From positions 310,001 to 374,000 of the forward strand of contig NZ_FMZS01000008.1 in NCBI RefSeq assembly GCF_900101265.1: DNA of 64,000 nt, read 5' to 3'. The DNA comes from Massilia sp. PDC64 (lineage in GTDB: Bacteria > Pseudomonadota > Gammaproteobacteria > Burkholderiales > Burkholderiaceae_D). The position numbers and the translations under genes are program-made. This document shows, piece after piece, positions 27,396 to 36,365 of this stretch; the first letter of the stretch is position 1, and every line of letters starts with the position of its first letter. The notes under the pieces are model-generated. The model ran no database searches, had not been told where the DNA came from, and worked only from the letters and a program-made list of their open reading frames with translations.

Positions 27396-27880
27396 TGCTG
27401 TGCTCCCGCGCAGGTCTGGTCCATCGATTTTTCCATTTCTTCGCGCATCTGCTCGGGCGTCATGTCGCGTTTGTGGGTGGCGATCGACCAGCGGTGGCCG
27501 AACGGGTCTTCGAGCTGGCCGTAGCGGTCGCCCCAGAACATGTCGGCCACCTGCATGATCGGCTTGGCGCCCGCTTCGATGGCGCGGGCGTAGGCGGCGT
27601 CGACGTCCTCGACGTACAGGTGGATGTAGACCGGCGTATTTTTCAAAGCCAGCGGACCGACGCAGCCATAGTCGGGGAAATCGTCGGCCAGCATGAAGAT
27701 CGAATCGCCGATGCGCATCTGGGCGTGCATGATCTTGCCGTTCGGGCCGGGCATGCGGCTCATTTCGACGGCGCCGAAGGCCTGCGCGTAGAACGTCAGC
27801 GCGTCGGCCGCGCCGCTGCAGACGAGGTGCGGGGTGATCGTGTGGAAGCCTTCGGGGATGGGACGCACTTGTTGAGTCAT
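27392..27880 (-). CDS. VOC-superfamily (PhnB/glyoxalase-like) protein
   Basis: A 162-residue vicinal-oxygen-chelate protein. Two beta-alpha-beta-beta-beta modules are visible: TITPHLVCSGAADALTFYAQAFG and YIHLYVEDVDAAYARAIEAG, ending in YGQLEDPFGHRWSIATHKRD, the PhnB-like C-terminal motif. The tail (MTPEQMREEMEKSMDQ) is longer than in minimal PhnB. A GGAG ribosome site precedes the ATG. It is the first cistron of the VOC-DGPF-DGPF-sigma-unknown-GyrI operon; the substrate is unknown. Confidence 0.88.
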   Translation of the reverse strand: MTQQVRPIPEGFHTITPHLVCSGAADALTFYAQAFGAVEMSRMPGPNGKIMHAQMRIGDSIFMLADDFPDYGCVGPLALKNTPVYIHLYVEDVDAAYARAIEAGAKPIMQVADMFWGDRYGQLEDPFGHRWSIATHKRDMTPEQMREEMEKSMDQTCAGAQQ

Positions 27881-27978
27881 GATGAATCTCCTTCGTGGGT
27901 TGTTGTGGGTGCTGCCATCACGACGACGAACGGCATCGCCCTGTTTCGACATCGCTCCGAAAATTTTTTTTGACCCGT

Positions 27979-28371
27979 TCAGGCCAGGCCCAGCTGGCGT
28001 GCCTGCGCGGCCGCGTCGCGCGCGCCCCAGCGGCGCACGATCCGGTCGCCGTCGACCTCGAACCACTCCATGGCGACCAGTTCGTAGGACTTGCCCGTGG
28101 GTTCCTTGCCGAAGGCAGGGCGGACGAAGGTGCCCGTCTCCGTGAAGCGGGCCGCCACGGTATTGCCTTCGGCGATCAGTTCCTCGATGCGCAGCTGGAT
28201 GCCATAGCCTTCGATCAGCTGGCGCCAGATCGGTTCGACTCGTTCGAACACACCTTTGCCGAGCACGCCCTGGATCTCTGCGTCTTCGGCGAACAGGGTT
28301 TTCAGCGTGGACAGGTCGCCGCGGTTGAACGCGTCGACATAGCGGCGGACCACGGCCTTGGCATCGCTCAT
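27979..28371 (-). CDS. NTF2-like / SnoaL-like domain protein
   Basis: A 130-residue cone-shaped NTF2-like protein (MSDAKAVVRRYVDAFNRGDL, LFAEDAEIQGVLG, VAMEWFEVDGDRIVRRWGARDAAAQARQLGL). Family members range from polyketide cyclases to ester-cyclase-like and binding proteins, so the role cannot be assigned. The ATG at 28371 is preferred over upstream in-frame codons because it begins the domain. It lies 98 bases upstream of the VOC operon on the same strand and is divergent from htpG. Confidence 0.82.
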   Translation of the reverse strand: MSDAKAVVRRYVDAFNRGDLSTLKTLFAEDAEIQGVLGKGVFERVEPIWRQLIEGYGIQLRIEELIAEGNTVAARFTETGTFVRPAFGKEPTGKSYELVAMEWFEVDGDRIVRRWGARDAAAQARQLGLA

Positions 28372-28461
28372 CCTATTGCCTTTCAGGAAATAAAAACATT
28401 CTAGCAGCGCGTCTTGACAGTGCAATACCAAAAACGACTTTCTTTCCCCTCAAAAATTCCT

Positions 28462-28489
28462 CTTGAAATCCTTGTTGCTATCCCAATAT
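28462..28489 (+). promoter_or_regulatory. Sigma-32 heat-shock promoter of htpG
   Basis: CTTGAAA at 28462-28468 matches the sigma-32 -35 consensus, and CCCAATAT at 28482-28489 matches the -10 consensus CCCCATnT, with 13 bases between, the normal spacing. It ends 41 bases upstream of the htpG ATG. Heat-shock control of htpG by RpoH is established in proteobacteria. Confidence 0.8.
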
Positions 28490-28530
28490 CGGACCGGTCT
28501 GTCCAACCCTGTTATCAACGAGGATATAAG

Positions 28531-30453
28531 ATGGCTGTCGCCGAAAAAGAAACCCTTGGGTTCCAAGCAGAAGTCAAACAGCTGCTGCAACTGATGATTC
28601 ACTCCTTGTATTCGAACAAGGAGATTTTCCTCCGAGAACTGATTTCCAATGCATCGGATGCGGCCGACAAGCTGCGCTTCGAGGCCATCAACAACGACAG
28701 CCTGTACGGCAACGACCACGAACTGAAGATCAAGGTCCTGTTCGACAAGGCAGCCCGCACCGTCACCATTTCCGACAACGGCATCGGCATGAGCCGCGAC
28801 GAGGTGATTTCGCACCTGGGTACCATCGCCAAGTCGGGCACGAAGGAATTCTTCAGCAAGCTGTCGGGCGACCAGCAGGCCGATGCTGCGCTGATCGGCC
28901 AGTTCGGCGTGGGCTTCTATTCGGCCTTCATCGTGGCCGACCGCGTCACGGTCGAGACCCGCCGCGCGGGCGCTGACGCGGCGGACGGCGTCCGCTGGGA
29001 ATCGACGGGCGAGGGCGACTACACCGTCGAGCAGATCGAGAAGACCAACCGCGGCACCGACGTCATCCTGCACCTGCGCGAAGGCGAGGACGAGCTGCTG
29101 TCGTCGTGGAAGCTGAAGTCCATCATCCGCAAGTACTCCGACCACATCTCGCTGCCGATCGTGATGAAGAAGGAAGAGTGGGACGAGGAGAAGAAGGAAA
29201 CCGTCGTCAAGGACGAATTCGAGACCGTCAACCAGGCGTCCGCGCTGTGGGCACGCAGCAAATCCGACATCACGCAGGAGCAGTACGAAGAGTTCTATAA
29301 ACACGTCTCGCACGACTTCCAGCCGCCACTCGCGTACACGCACAACCGCGTCGAAGGCCGCAGCGAATACACGCAGCTGCTGTACGTGCCGAGTCACGCC
29401 CCGTTCGACCTGTGGGACCGCAACAAGCGCGGCGGCATCAAGCTGTACGTGAAGCGCGTCTTCATCATGGACGACGCCGAGCAGCTGATGCCGGTCTACC
29501 TGCGCTTCGTGAAGGGCGTGATCGATTCGAACGACCTGCCGCTGAACGTCTCGCGCGAGATCCTGCAGGAATCGCGCGACGTGCGCGTGATCCGCGAAGG
29601 CTCGACCAAGCGCGTGCTGGGCATGCTGGAAGAGCTGGCCAACAGCGAGGAGCAGGAAGGCAAGGACAAGTACGCGACCTTCTGGAAGGAATTCGGCCAG
29701 GTGCTGAAGGAAGGCATCGGCGAGGATGCCACCAACAAGGACCGCATCGCCAAGCTGCTGCGCTTCGCGTCCACGCACACGGATTCGGCCGAGCAGACGG
29801 TCTCGTTCGCCGATTACATCGGCCGCATGAAGGAAGGCCAGGACAAGATCTACTACGTCACGGCGGATAACTACAACGCCGCGAAGAACAGCCCGCACCT
29901 GGAAATCTTCCGCAAGAAGGGCGTCGAAGTGCTGCTGCTGACGGACCGCGTGGACGAGTGGATGCTGTCGTTCCTGAACGACTTCGACGGCAAGGAACTG
30001 GTGTCCGTCGCGAAGGGCGGCCTGGACCTGGGCAAGCTCGAGGACGAAGCCGAGAAGAAGGAGCACGAGGAGACCGAGTCGCAGTACAAGGACCTCGTCG
30101 AGAAGATGAAGGGTGCCCTGGCCGACAAGGCCAAGGACGTGCGCGTCACGTTCCGCCTGACGGATTCGCCGGCCTGCCTCGTGGCGGACGAACACGAACT
30201 GTCCGCGAACCTCGTGCGCATGCTGAAGGCGGCCGGCCAGAACGCGCCGGAGACGAAGCCGATCCTCGAGATCAACCCGAATCACCCGCTCGTCACGCGC
30301 CTGAAGTACGAGGACGCCGCGAGCCCGCGCTTCGGCGACTGGGCGCACATCCTGTTCGACCAGGCCATGCTGGCCGAAGGCGGCAGCCTGACGGATCCGG
30401 CGGCGTTCGTGAAGCGCCTGAACGAGATGCTGCTGGCGACGGCGGCCAAGTAA
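28531..30453 (+). CDS. htpG: Molecular chaperone HtpG (Hsp90)
   Basis: Bacterial Hsp90, 640 residues, a cytoplasmic ATP-dependent dimeric chaperone. The GHKL ATPase domain shows [36 protein letters not shown] and [15 protein letters not shown]. The middle domain has [11 protein letters not shown] and [19 protein letters not shown], and the C-terminal dimerisation domain ends in [12 protein letters not shown]. There is no acidic Asp/Glu-rich eukaryotic linker and no MEEVD tail, as expected. The ATG at 28531 has a GAGGA ribosome site. A sigma-32 promoter lies upstream and a bidirectional terminator follows. Confidence 0.98.
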   Translation: MAVAEKETLGFQAEVKQLLQLMIHSLYSNKEIFLRELISNASDAADKLRFEAINNDSLYGNDHELKIKVLFDKAARTVTISDNGIGMSRDEVISHLGTIAKSGTKEFFSKLSGDQQADAALIGQFGVGFYSAFIVADRVTVETRRAGADAADGVRWESTGEGDYTVEQIEKTNRGTDVILHLREGEDELLSSWKLKSIIRKYSDHISLPIVMKKEEWDEEKKETVVKDEFETVNQASALWARSKSDITQEQYEEFYKHVSHDFQPPLAYTHNRVEGRSEYTQLLYVPSHAPFDLWDRNKRGGIKLYVKRVFIMDDAEQLMPVYLRFVKGVIDSNDLPLNVSREILQESRDVRVIREGSTKRVLGMLEELANSEEQEGKDKYATFWKEFGQVLKEGIGEDATNKDRIAKLLRFASTHTDSAEQTVSFADYIGRMKEGQDKIYYVTADNYNAAKNSPHLEIFRKKGVEVLLLTDRVDEWMLSFLNDFDGKELVSVAKGGLDLGKLEDEAEKKEHEETESQYKDLVEKMKGALADKAKDVRVTFRLTDSPACLVADEHELSANLVRMLKAAGQNAPETKPILEINPNHPLVTRLKYEDAASPRFGDWAHILFDQAMLAEGGSLTDPAAFVKRLNEMLLATAAK

Positions 30454-30456
30454 GGC

Positions 30457-30497
30457 AAAAGGGGCCGGGCCCGGTTTGGTTATCCCGGCCCCTTTTT
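30457..30497. terminator. Bidirectional intrinsic terminator between htpG and S41 peptidase
   Basis: AAAAGGGGCCGGG at 30457-30469 pairs with CCCGGCCCCTTTT at 30484-30496 around a 14-base loop. There is a T run on each strand, so it can end both htpG and the convergent peptidase gene, whose stop is at 30504. Confidence 0.9.
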
Positions 30498-30503
30498 CAT
30501 GGC

Positions 30504-31586
30504 TCACTTCCTGAGCGCGTAGACCGGCTTTTCCGTTTCCCCTTTCTCCACCATCGCCAAGATCCGCTGCAGGTTCGTGCGTTCGTTGTCGTCCTTCGCC
30601 GACGCCACCAGGTTACGCAGGATGGCGGCGTGCGCCGTCTGCAGCGCCTGCGCAGCGGGCACCGCGATGTCGGGTTTCACGCCCACGTGCTCCCAGTTCG
30701 TCCTGGTGACGACATTGGTCGTGCGCGCGGTCGGGATCGCGACGACGATGCCATGCCCCAGGCTGAACCAGCTCACCGGGTTGGAGCCGCCGCCCGTGGT
30801 TTCGCCGACCAGAGTCCCGCGCTTCTGCGCCTGGAAGTCATAGGCGCAATCCTCGCCGCCGGAAAACGTGCCGGCCGAGATCAGCACGTACACGGGCTTG
30901 TCGTAACGCTGTGCGAACGTCGGCACGGTCCAGACCTGCCGCGTCGTATCGGTCGGGCGATCGTAGATGTCGATCAGGTGACGCTGGTCGCCCAGCGGGA
31001 AGAAATGGCTCATCAGGTAAGCCACGCTGGCCGGGCTCCCGCCGCCGTTGCGGCGCAGGTCGAGGATCAGCGCATCCGTCCCCGCCATGAGCGACATCGC
31101 CGCCGTGTAGGCCGGGCCGACGAATTCAGTGGGGCCGAAACCGCGCAGCTCGATGTAGCCGATGTTGCCGGGAAGGCGTTCGATCTTCTGGATGCCGTAG
31201 CCCCCGCGCTGGGCCGCGTCGCGCGCTTCCTCCATGTCGGCGCGGCTGGGCAGGTCGGCGCCGCCGGGCTCGCGAAAACGTTCGTCGACCCTGGCGCCGA
31301 AATGCTTGTCGTCGCTGAATTCGCGCAGGTCCTTGGCCAGCGCGGCACTGAATGCCTGCGCGCTGGCGGCCGATGCATAGCCGCCTTCGGCATGTTTCCT
31401 GGCGATCGCACTGCCGGTCCGTGCGGCCACGGTGGGTTCGATGTAATTCGCGTTCATTTTCGCCGCCAGCGTCTGCACGATCGCGGCGCGATCGGACGCG
31501 TTCAACGGGGTGTCCGCCGCGAAGGCGGGAAACGACAGCAGGGCACCCAACACTACGCTTGCGATAACTTTCTTCTTGCCTGACAT
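30504..31586 (-). CDS. Exported S41-family (IRBP-like) peptidase
   Basis: A 360-residue protein with an N-terminal signal peptide (MSGKKKVIASVVLGALLSFPAFA, cleavage about residue 23), so periplasmic or secreted. The rest is an IRBP/TSPc-type S41 domain without a PDZ: ALILDLRRNGGGSPASVAYL, VLISAGTFSGGEDCAYDF with the likely catalytic Ser, and TLVGETTGGGSNP. An N-terminal helical IRBP part (IVQTLAAKMNANYIEP) precedes it. Substrate unknown. The ATG at 31586 begins the signal peptide; the frame continues upstream but is not protein-like. Confidence 0.88.
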   Translation of the reverse strand: MSGKKKVIASVVLGALLSFPAFAADTPLNASDRAAIVQTLAAKMNANYIEPTVAARTGSAIARKHAEGGYASAASAQAFSAALAKDLREFSDDKHFGARVDERFREPGGADLPSRADMEEARDAAQRGGYGIQKIERLPGNIGYIELRGFGPTEFVGPAYTAAMSLMAGTDALILDLRRNGGGSPASVAYLMSHFFPLGDQRHLIDIYDRPTDTTRQVWTVPTFAQRYDKPVYVLISAGTFSGGEDCAYDFQAQKRGTLVGETTGGGSNPVSWFSLGHGIVVAIPTARTTNVVTRTNWEHVGVKPDIAVPAAQALQTAHAAILRNLVASAKDDNERTNLQRILAMVEKGETEKPVYALRK

Positions 31587-31682
31587 ACCGGTCTCCGAAT
31601 TGAATGACGCATCGTACGGCCGGCGTGCGCGCGCGGCCAGCACGGTGCGCCGGACCGTGCACGCGCCGCGGCGAAGCGGTGA

Positions 31683-32798
31683 TCAGGCGCGCAGGCCCAG
31701 CCCGCGCGCACCCAGCGACAGTGCGGCATCGAACCCGCGCCGCAGCATCCGCTGCAGCGCTTCCGTGAACGGATTCAACGCCAGCGCCACGACGGCGATC
31801 GCGGTGCCGATCGCGAGGATCTCGTGCGTCGCCCCGCGCTCGATCGGCAGCAGCGATTGCCACAGCCCGATCACGATCCCGTGCGACAGGTATAAGGTGA
31901 ACGTGTGCCCGGCGAGGAAGCGGATCGGGCGCGCCAGCCGCAGCAGGGCGTCGAACCGCGCCTGGCGCGCGCAGGCGAAGTTCAGCAGCACGAGCAGCAT
32001 GACGGCGTAGTCGGCCAGTACGCGGTCGGCGCTGCCCATGCGGATGCCGGGGAAGGGCCACAGGCCGTTGGCGACGCCGCGCAGGTACGGCTCCGGATCG
32101 AACCAGCCCCACAGGCCGATCAGGACGACGGAGACCACCCAGCCGGCGCGGGCGAGGGCGGGGCCGAAGGCGAGGCGGCCCTGCAGGCGGTACAGCGCGA
32201 CACCGGACAGCCAGACGGGCAGCAACAGCCACAGGCGCGGGCCGACGAAGGCCAACACGGCGCCCGCGGCGAGCCAGCGGCGCCGGCCATTCGTGAAGTG
32301 AAAGACGCCGAACAGCACGTAGTACCAGGCTTCGTAGTCGAGCGACCAGTATGGGATCAGCCACGGCGGCCGCTCGACGAAGGTCCATACGTCGCCCAGG
32401 AACGCCAGGTGGAACGGCACGTACAGCCAGGGGCGGCGCAGTTCGTACGTGTCGTCGACGGGCACGTGCAGCACGTCCTGCACGCCCGTCGCGAGGATGA
32501 AGGACAGGGCCAGCACCGGCAGCACGACAGAGTACAGGCGCGCCGCGCGGGCCACGACGTAGCTCCTGGCCGTCAGGTTCTTGTGTTCCGCGCTGTAGGC
32601 GATCACGAAGCCGGACAGCACGAAGAATGCGATGACCGCCTCGCGCCCGAAGTCGGGGATGCGTGCGATCTGGACGTCGTCGAAGATGCGGAAATAGCCG
32701 AAGTGCGCCACCACGACGGCCAGCGCCGCGCAGGCGCGCGCGAGGTCGAGGTAGAGGGAGAAGCGCGCGTCGAGCGCGCCGGCCCGCGCCGGGGTCAT
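31683..32798 (-). CDS. Membrane acyltransferase family 3 (OafA-like)
   Basis: A 371-residue integral membrane protein of acyltransferase family 3 with about ten hydrophobic helices. The N-terminal catalytic region reads FSLYLDLARACAALAVVVAHFGYF with the conserved Arg and His, then FFVLSGFVIAYSA and WLIPYWSLDYEAWYY. Such proteins O-acetylate polysaccharides, lipids or antibiotics at the membrane; the target is unknown. It starts 14 bases after the RBBP9-like gene stop, so may be the end of the kyn operon by readthrough. Confidence 0.85.
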   Translation of the reverse strand: MTPARAGALDARFSLYLDLARACAALAVVVAHFGYFRIFDDVQIARIPDFGREAVIAFFVLSGFVIAYSAEHKNLTARSYVVARAARLYSVVLPVLALSFILATGVQDVLHVPVDDTYELRRPWLYVPFHLAFLGDVWTFVERPPWLIPYWSLDYEAWYYVLFGVFHFTNGRRRWLAAGAVLAFVGPRLWLLLPVWLSGVALYRLQGRLAFGPALARAGWVVSVVLIGLWGWFDPEPYLRGVANGLWPFPGIRMGSADRVLADYAVMLLVLLNFACARQARFDALLRLARPIRFLAGHTFTLYLSHGIVIGLWQSLLPIERGATHEILAIGTAIAVVALALNPFTEALQRMLRRGFDAALSLGARGLGLRA

Positions 32799-32812
32799 CG
32801 TGCGGTCCGGCG

Positions 32813-33358
32813 TTACGGGTTCAGGTCGCGGCAGAATTCGTCGAGCATCGCTTCGCCCTCCGGCCACGGACCGTAGCCGCTGCCGCCGTTGATGTGACCC
32901 GCCGGGCCGATTTCCACCAGCTTGCTCCCCCACGCGTTGGCGAACGTGCGCGCGCGGTCCAGGGACACGTATTCGTCGTTGCTGCTGGCGACGACGATCG
33001 ACGGGAACGGCAGCGGGGCGAGCGGGATCGGCTTGAAGCCGTTGGCGTCGATCGGGTAGGAGGGCGCCTCGACGTCGCTGGGCGCGACGAGGAAGGCGCC
33101 GGCGATCTTCAGCTTCGATCCGGACTGCGCCCATTGCGCCACGAGCATGCACGCGAGGCTGTGCGCGACGAGGATCGGCCGCCCTTCGCATTCGGCGATG
33201 GCGGCATCCAGTTCGGCCACCCACTCGTCGCGATCCGGGTTGTTCCAGTCCCGATGCGGCACCCGCGTCCAGGCGGGATATTTACGTTCCCAATGGGTCT
33301 GCCAGTGTTGGGGGCCCGAGTTCCACAGGCCGGCCAGGGTCAGGATGTCGCATTTCAT
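32813..33358 (-). CDS. RBBP9/YdeN-family alpha/beta hydrolase
   Basis: A 181-residue serine hydrolase of the RBBP9/YdeN family. The catalytic triad is visible: Ser67 in VAHSLAC, Asp128 in SSNDEYV and His155 in PAGHINGGSGYGPWPEG. Family start LTLAGLWNSGPQHWQTHWE is conserved. The substrate of bacterial members is unknown. The gene starts 46 bases after the kynA stop on the same strand and ends 14 bases before the acyltransferase. Confidence 0.88.
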   Translation of the reverse strand: MKCDILTLAGLWNSGPQHWQTHWERKYPAWTRVPHRDWNNPDRDEWVAELDAAIAECEGRPILVAHSLACMLVAQWAQSGSKLKIAGAFLVAPSDVEAPSYPIDANGFKPIPLAPLPFPSIVVASSNDEYVSLDRARTFANAWGSKLVEIGPAGHINGGSGYGPWPEGEAMLDEFCRDLNP

Positions 33359-33404
33359 GTTCGCTCCAGTGTGGTCATCCCGGCCATTGTACGATGGCGC
33401 GCCG

Positions 33405-34244
33405 CTACAGCGCCGTGCGCAGCGCGAACAGTTCCGGGAACAGCACGACGTCCAGCATCTTGCGCAGGTAGCTTACGCCTGCCGTGCCGCCCGTGCCGGT
33501 CTTGAAGCCGATGATGCGCTCCACCGTCGACACGTGGCGGAAGCGCCAGAAGCGGAACGCCGTCTCCAGGTCGACCAGCTTCTCGGCCAGTTCGTACAGG
33601 GCCCAGTGGTGCTCCGGATCGCGGTAGACCTCGAGCCACGCGGCCATCACGGTGTCGTCGTGGACGGTCGGCTGCGTCGGGTCGGCATCCAGCCGGGACG
33701 GCGCGATGGCGAGGCCGGTGCGCGACAGTAGCCGCACGGCTTCGTCGTAGATCGACGGGGCGTGCAGTTCCCGTTCGAGCAGTGCGTGGTGCTCGGGCGA
33801 CGTCTTGTGCACGGCCAGCATGGCCGCGTTCTTGTTCCCGAGGATGAATTCCAGCTCGCGGTACTGGAACGACTGGAAGCCCGAGGACGACGCGAGGTAA
33901 GGGCGGATCGCGCTGTATTCCGGCGGCGTCATCGTGGCCAGCACGTCCCACGCGTGCACCAGCTGGTCCATGATGCGCGCCACCCTGGCCAGCATTTTAA
34001 AAGCGGGCGGCAGGTCGTCGGCGCGGATGTGGGCGCGCACGGCCTGCAGCTCGTGCAGCATCAGCTTGATCCACAGCTCGCTCGTCTGGTGCTGGATGAT
34101 GAACAGCATCTCGTTGTGGTTCGGCGAGAGCGGGTGCTGGGCCGAGAGGATCTGGTCCAGGCCGAGATAATCGCCGTAGCTCATGCTGCGGCTGAAGTCC
34201 ATCTGCGCGCCATGCCACTGCGGATTGTTTTTATCGGTCTCCAT
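33405..34244 (-). CDS. kynA: Tryptophan 2,3-dioxygenase
   Basis: A 279-residue haem enzyme opening the indole ring of L-tryptophan to N-formylkynurenine. Landmarks are [38 protein letters not shown] with the distal His, and [33 protein letters not shown] with the haem-binding His. It follows kynU after 9 bases, so the pair is cotranscribed. kynB (arylformamidase), the middle enzyme of the pathway, is not in this cluster. Confidence 0.97.
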   Translation of the reverse strand: METDKNNPQWHGAQMDFSRSMSYGDYLGLDQILSAQHPLSPNHNEMLFIIQHQTSELWIKLMLHELQAVRAHIRADDLPPAFKMLARVARIMDQLVHAWDVLATMTPPEYSAIRPYLASSSGFQSFQYRELEFILGNKNAAMLAVHKTSPEHHALLERELHAPSIYDEAVRLLSRTGLAIAPSRLDADPTQPTVHDDTVMAAWLEVYRDPEHHWALYELAEKLVDLETAFRFWRFRHVSTVERIIGFKTGTGGTAGVSYLRKMLDVVLFPELFALRTAL

Positions 34245-34253
34245 GGTGCCTCC

Positions 34254-35528
34254 TCAGGTCACGGCGCTGCGTGCGGCGCGGGTGTCGTAGGCGGCGCGGT
34301 CGAGGATCTCGCGCAGGATCTCCACCGCGTCCCAGACGTCCGCGAAGCTCGTGTACAGCGGCGTGAAGCCGAAGCGCATGATCTCCGGCTCGCGGTAGTC
34401 GCCGATGACGCCGCGGTTGATCAGCGCCTGCATCACCGCGTAGCCGTGCGGATGCGTGAAGCTTACCTGGCTCCCGCGCGCGGCGTGCTCGCGCGGCGTG
34501 ACGAGGCCCAGCGGATGCGCGGCGCAGCGGCTTTCCACCAGCGCGATGAACAAATCCGTCAGCGCGAGCGACTTCGCACGCAGGGCCGTCATGCTCGTCG
34601 CCTCGAAGATCTCGAGTCCGCACTCGACGAGCGTGAGCGACACGACCGGCTGCGTGCCGCACAGCGCGCGCCCGATGCCGTCCGCGGCTTCGAACCCGTG
34701 CGACATCGCGAACGGCGCCGCGTGGCTCCACCAGCCCGTGAGGGGATGGCGGAACGCGGCCTGGTGGCACTTGGGAACCCAGATGAAGGCCGGGGCGCCC
34801 GGACCGCCGTTCAGGTATTTATAGGTGCAGCCCACCGCGAAGTCGGCATCGGCCCCGTTCAGGTCCACCGGCACGGCGCCGGCCGAATGGGCGAGGTCCC
34901 ACAGCACGAGCGCGCCGCGCGCATGCGCGTGACGGGTCAGCGCGGCCATGTCGTGCATGCGCCCCGTGCGGTAGTTCACGTGCGTGAGCATCAGCACGGC
35001 GCAGTCGGCGTCGACGGCCGCTTCCAGTTCCTCGGGCGAGTCGACCAGGTGGATGCGGTAGCCGCGGTCCAGCCAGCGCGCGAGACCGTCCGCCATGTAG
35101 ATATCGGTGGGGAAGTTGCTGCGTTCCGTGACGATGACTTTGCGGGCCGGGTCGCGGTCGGCCTGGATCGCCAGCGCGGCGGCCAGCGCCTTGAACAGGT
35201 TCAGCGACGTCGTGTCCGTGACGACCACTTCGCCGGCGTCCGCGCCGATCAGGGGCGCGAGGCGGTCGCCCAGGCGGCCGGGCAGGGCGAACCAGCCGGC
35301 CGTGTTCCAGCTGCGGATCAGTCCCTGGCCCCATTCCTGGCCGACGACGTCGCGCGCGCGGTCGAGGGCGGCGCGGGGGCGGGCGCCCAGCGAATTGCCG
35401 TCCAGGTAGATGACGCCCACGGGCAAGTCGAAGCGGTCGCGCAGCGGCGCCACCGGGTCGGCGGCGTCGAGCGCGAGGCAGGCCGCGCGCGTGGTGGCGC
35501 CGGCAGTGGTATAGGCAAGTGCGTTCAT
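34254..35528 (-). CDS. kynU: Kynureninase
   Basis: A 424-residue PLP enzyme that cleaves L-kynurenine to anthranilate and alanine. Seen: [46 protein letters not shown], the Schiff-base Lys in [19 protein letters not shown], and [11 protein letters not shown]. It is the first gene of the kyn operon. Its ATG at 35528 backs onto the long flhD leader, so the kyn promoter must lie within the first part of that region. Confidence 0.97.
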   Translation of the reverse strand: MNALAYTTAGATTRAACLALDAADPVAPLRDRFDLPVGVIYLDGNSLGARPRAALDRARDVVGQEWGQGLIRSWNTAGWFALPGRLGDRLAPLIGADAGEVVVTDTTSLNLFKALAAALAIQADRDPARKVIVTERSNFPTDIYMADGLARWLDRGYRIHLVDSPEELEAAVDADCAVLMLTHVNYRTGRMHDMAALTRHAHARGALVLWDLAHSAGAVPVDLNGADADFAVGCTYKYLNGGPGAPAFIWVPKCHQAAFRHPLTGWWSHAAPFAMSHGFEAADGIGRALCGTQPVVSLTLVECGLEIFEATSMTALRAKSLALTDLFIALVESRCAAHPLGLVTPREHAARGSQVSFTHPHGYAVMQALINRGVIGDYREPEIMRFGFTPLYTSFADVWDAVEILREILDRAAYDTRAARSAVT

Positions 35529-35599
35529 GCGAGAAGTGTAGCCACTTTTATATCAATCCGGTGCAGGAAAAAAATTTTAAAAATTTTTCGTCGGAACCC

Positions 35600-35626
35600 T
35601 AAAGTTCTCCGGAACCCGTCCGATAA
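35600..35626 (+). promoter_or_regulatory. Sigma-28 (FliA)-type promoter, unit 1, upstream of flhD
   Basis: TAAAGTTC at 35600-35607, 11 bases, then TCCGATAA at 35619-35626. The E. coli FliA consensus is TAAAGTTT-N11-GCCGATAA, so 14 of 16 positions match with exact spacing. Oriented toward flhD, 412 bases from its ATG. Confidence 0.7.
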
Positions 35627-35677
35627 CCCATCCAGATACCCGGGAAAGGGTCTCGAAAAAATTTTTTGCGAAAACCC

Positions 35678-35704
35678 TAAAGTTCGGCAAAAGCCGTCCG
35701 ATAA
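35678..35704 (+). promoter_or_regulatory. Sigma-28 (FliA)-type promoter, unit 2, upstream of flhD
   Basis: TAAAGTTC at 35678-35685, 11 bases, then TCCGATAA at 35697-35704, identical core to unit 1 and 78 bases further on. The flanks are similar too (AACCC before the -35, CGTCCGATAAC at the -10). Confidence 0.7.
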
Positions 35705-35753
35705 CGAGTCAGTAGGGTTGCTCGAGGGACAAAAATTTTTTTTTGAGGAACCC

Positions 35754-35780
35754 TAAAGTTCCCGAAACCGTTGACGTAAA
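35754..35780 (+). promoter_or_regulatory. Degenerate sigma-28-type element, unit 3, upstream of flhD
   Basis: TAAAGTTC at 35754-35761 is perfect, 76 bases after unit 2, but the -10 equivalent at 35773-35780 reads GACGTAAA instead of TCCGATAA. It may be a decayed copy, or a variant -10; a similar TACGTAAA sits at the same spacing upstream of motA. Confidence 0.45.
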
Positions 35781-36037
35781 CCAACACAGCAATATGTTGT
35801 TGGCGACGTCGCAGGGCAGGAAACCGCCCCGGTTGCACATCATTCTTCCGCCCCCTTTTCATAGGGGAGCCACCACGATTCGGCAGAGTTTGTCAGACAA
35901 ACTCCTACGGATCGACTTCGTCTTTGCCGGACGAAAAATACAGACACTCTCCAATTCTCCAAAAGTTTCCTCACAGTCAGAATCTATCTCAACGGCAACA
36001 CACAACGCCTCACAGATACGATCAACGGAGAGATGAA

Positions 36038-36355
36038 ATGACTGCGAACGACATGATGGCTGAAATTCGTGATGCGAACCTGAGCTACCTGATGCTGGCA
36101 CAGCAGATGATCCGCGCAGACAAGGTCACCGCAATTTTCCGCCTCGGCATCTCGGCCGACATCGCCGACCTGATCGAAGGCATGAGCAATGCCCAGATCC
36201 TGAAACTCGCCGGCGGCAACATGATGCTGGCCCGCTTCCGCTTCGACGACGCCGCGATCCTCGGCATGCTGACGAGCCACAGCAAGGACCGCGCCCTGGC
36301 CCAGTCGCACGCCGCCATCCTGATGGCTGGCCAGCCTGCCGAAGAAATCGCCTAA
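36038..36355 (+). CDS. flhD: Flagellar transcriptional activator FlhD
   Basis: A 105-residue FlhD, the partner of FlhC in the FlhD4C2 complex that turns on class II flagellar operons with sigma-70. The start MTANDMMAEIRDANLSYLMLAQQMIRADK and the IFRLGISADIADLIEGM segment are typical, and the length is normal. CGGAGAGATGAA precedes the ATG. flhC follows after 118 bases, unusually far, with hairpins in the gap. A sigma-28-like tandem lies upstream. Confidence 0.96.
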   Translation: MTANDMMAEIRDANLSYLMLAQQMIRADKVTAIFRLGISADIADLIEGMSNAQILKLAGGNMMLARFRFDDAAILGMLTSHSKDRALAQSHAAILMAGQPAEEIA

Positions 36356-36365
36356 TACCGAACAT

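Larger units (their letters stand above)
35529..36037. other. 509-base gene-free region between kynU and flhD
   Basis: No plausible gene is present. It is markedly AT-rich compared with its surroundings in the first 230 bases. It holds three spaced repeat units, each an A/T palindromic tract followed by a TAAAGTTC promoter-like element (annotated separately), then a roughly 260-base flhD leader containing the perfect inverted repeat GAGTTTGTC / GACAAACTC at 35886-35904. The kynU promoter should also be here on the minus strand. Confidence 0.8.

Noticed and set aside
33762-35756. 664-codon plus-strand open frame across kynA-kynU into the flhD leader
   Set aside because: Antisense to two clear enzymes, no recognisable domain; its end runs through the promoter repeats.
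35886-35904. GAGTTTGTC/GACAAACTC inverted repeat as flhD terminator
   Set aside because: The one-base centre makes it a poor RNA hairpin and no T run follows; it fits better as a possible DNA-binding site and is only mentioned within the leader.
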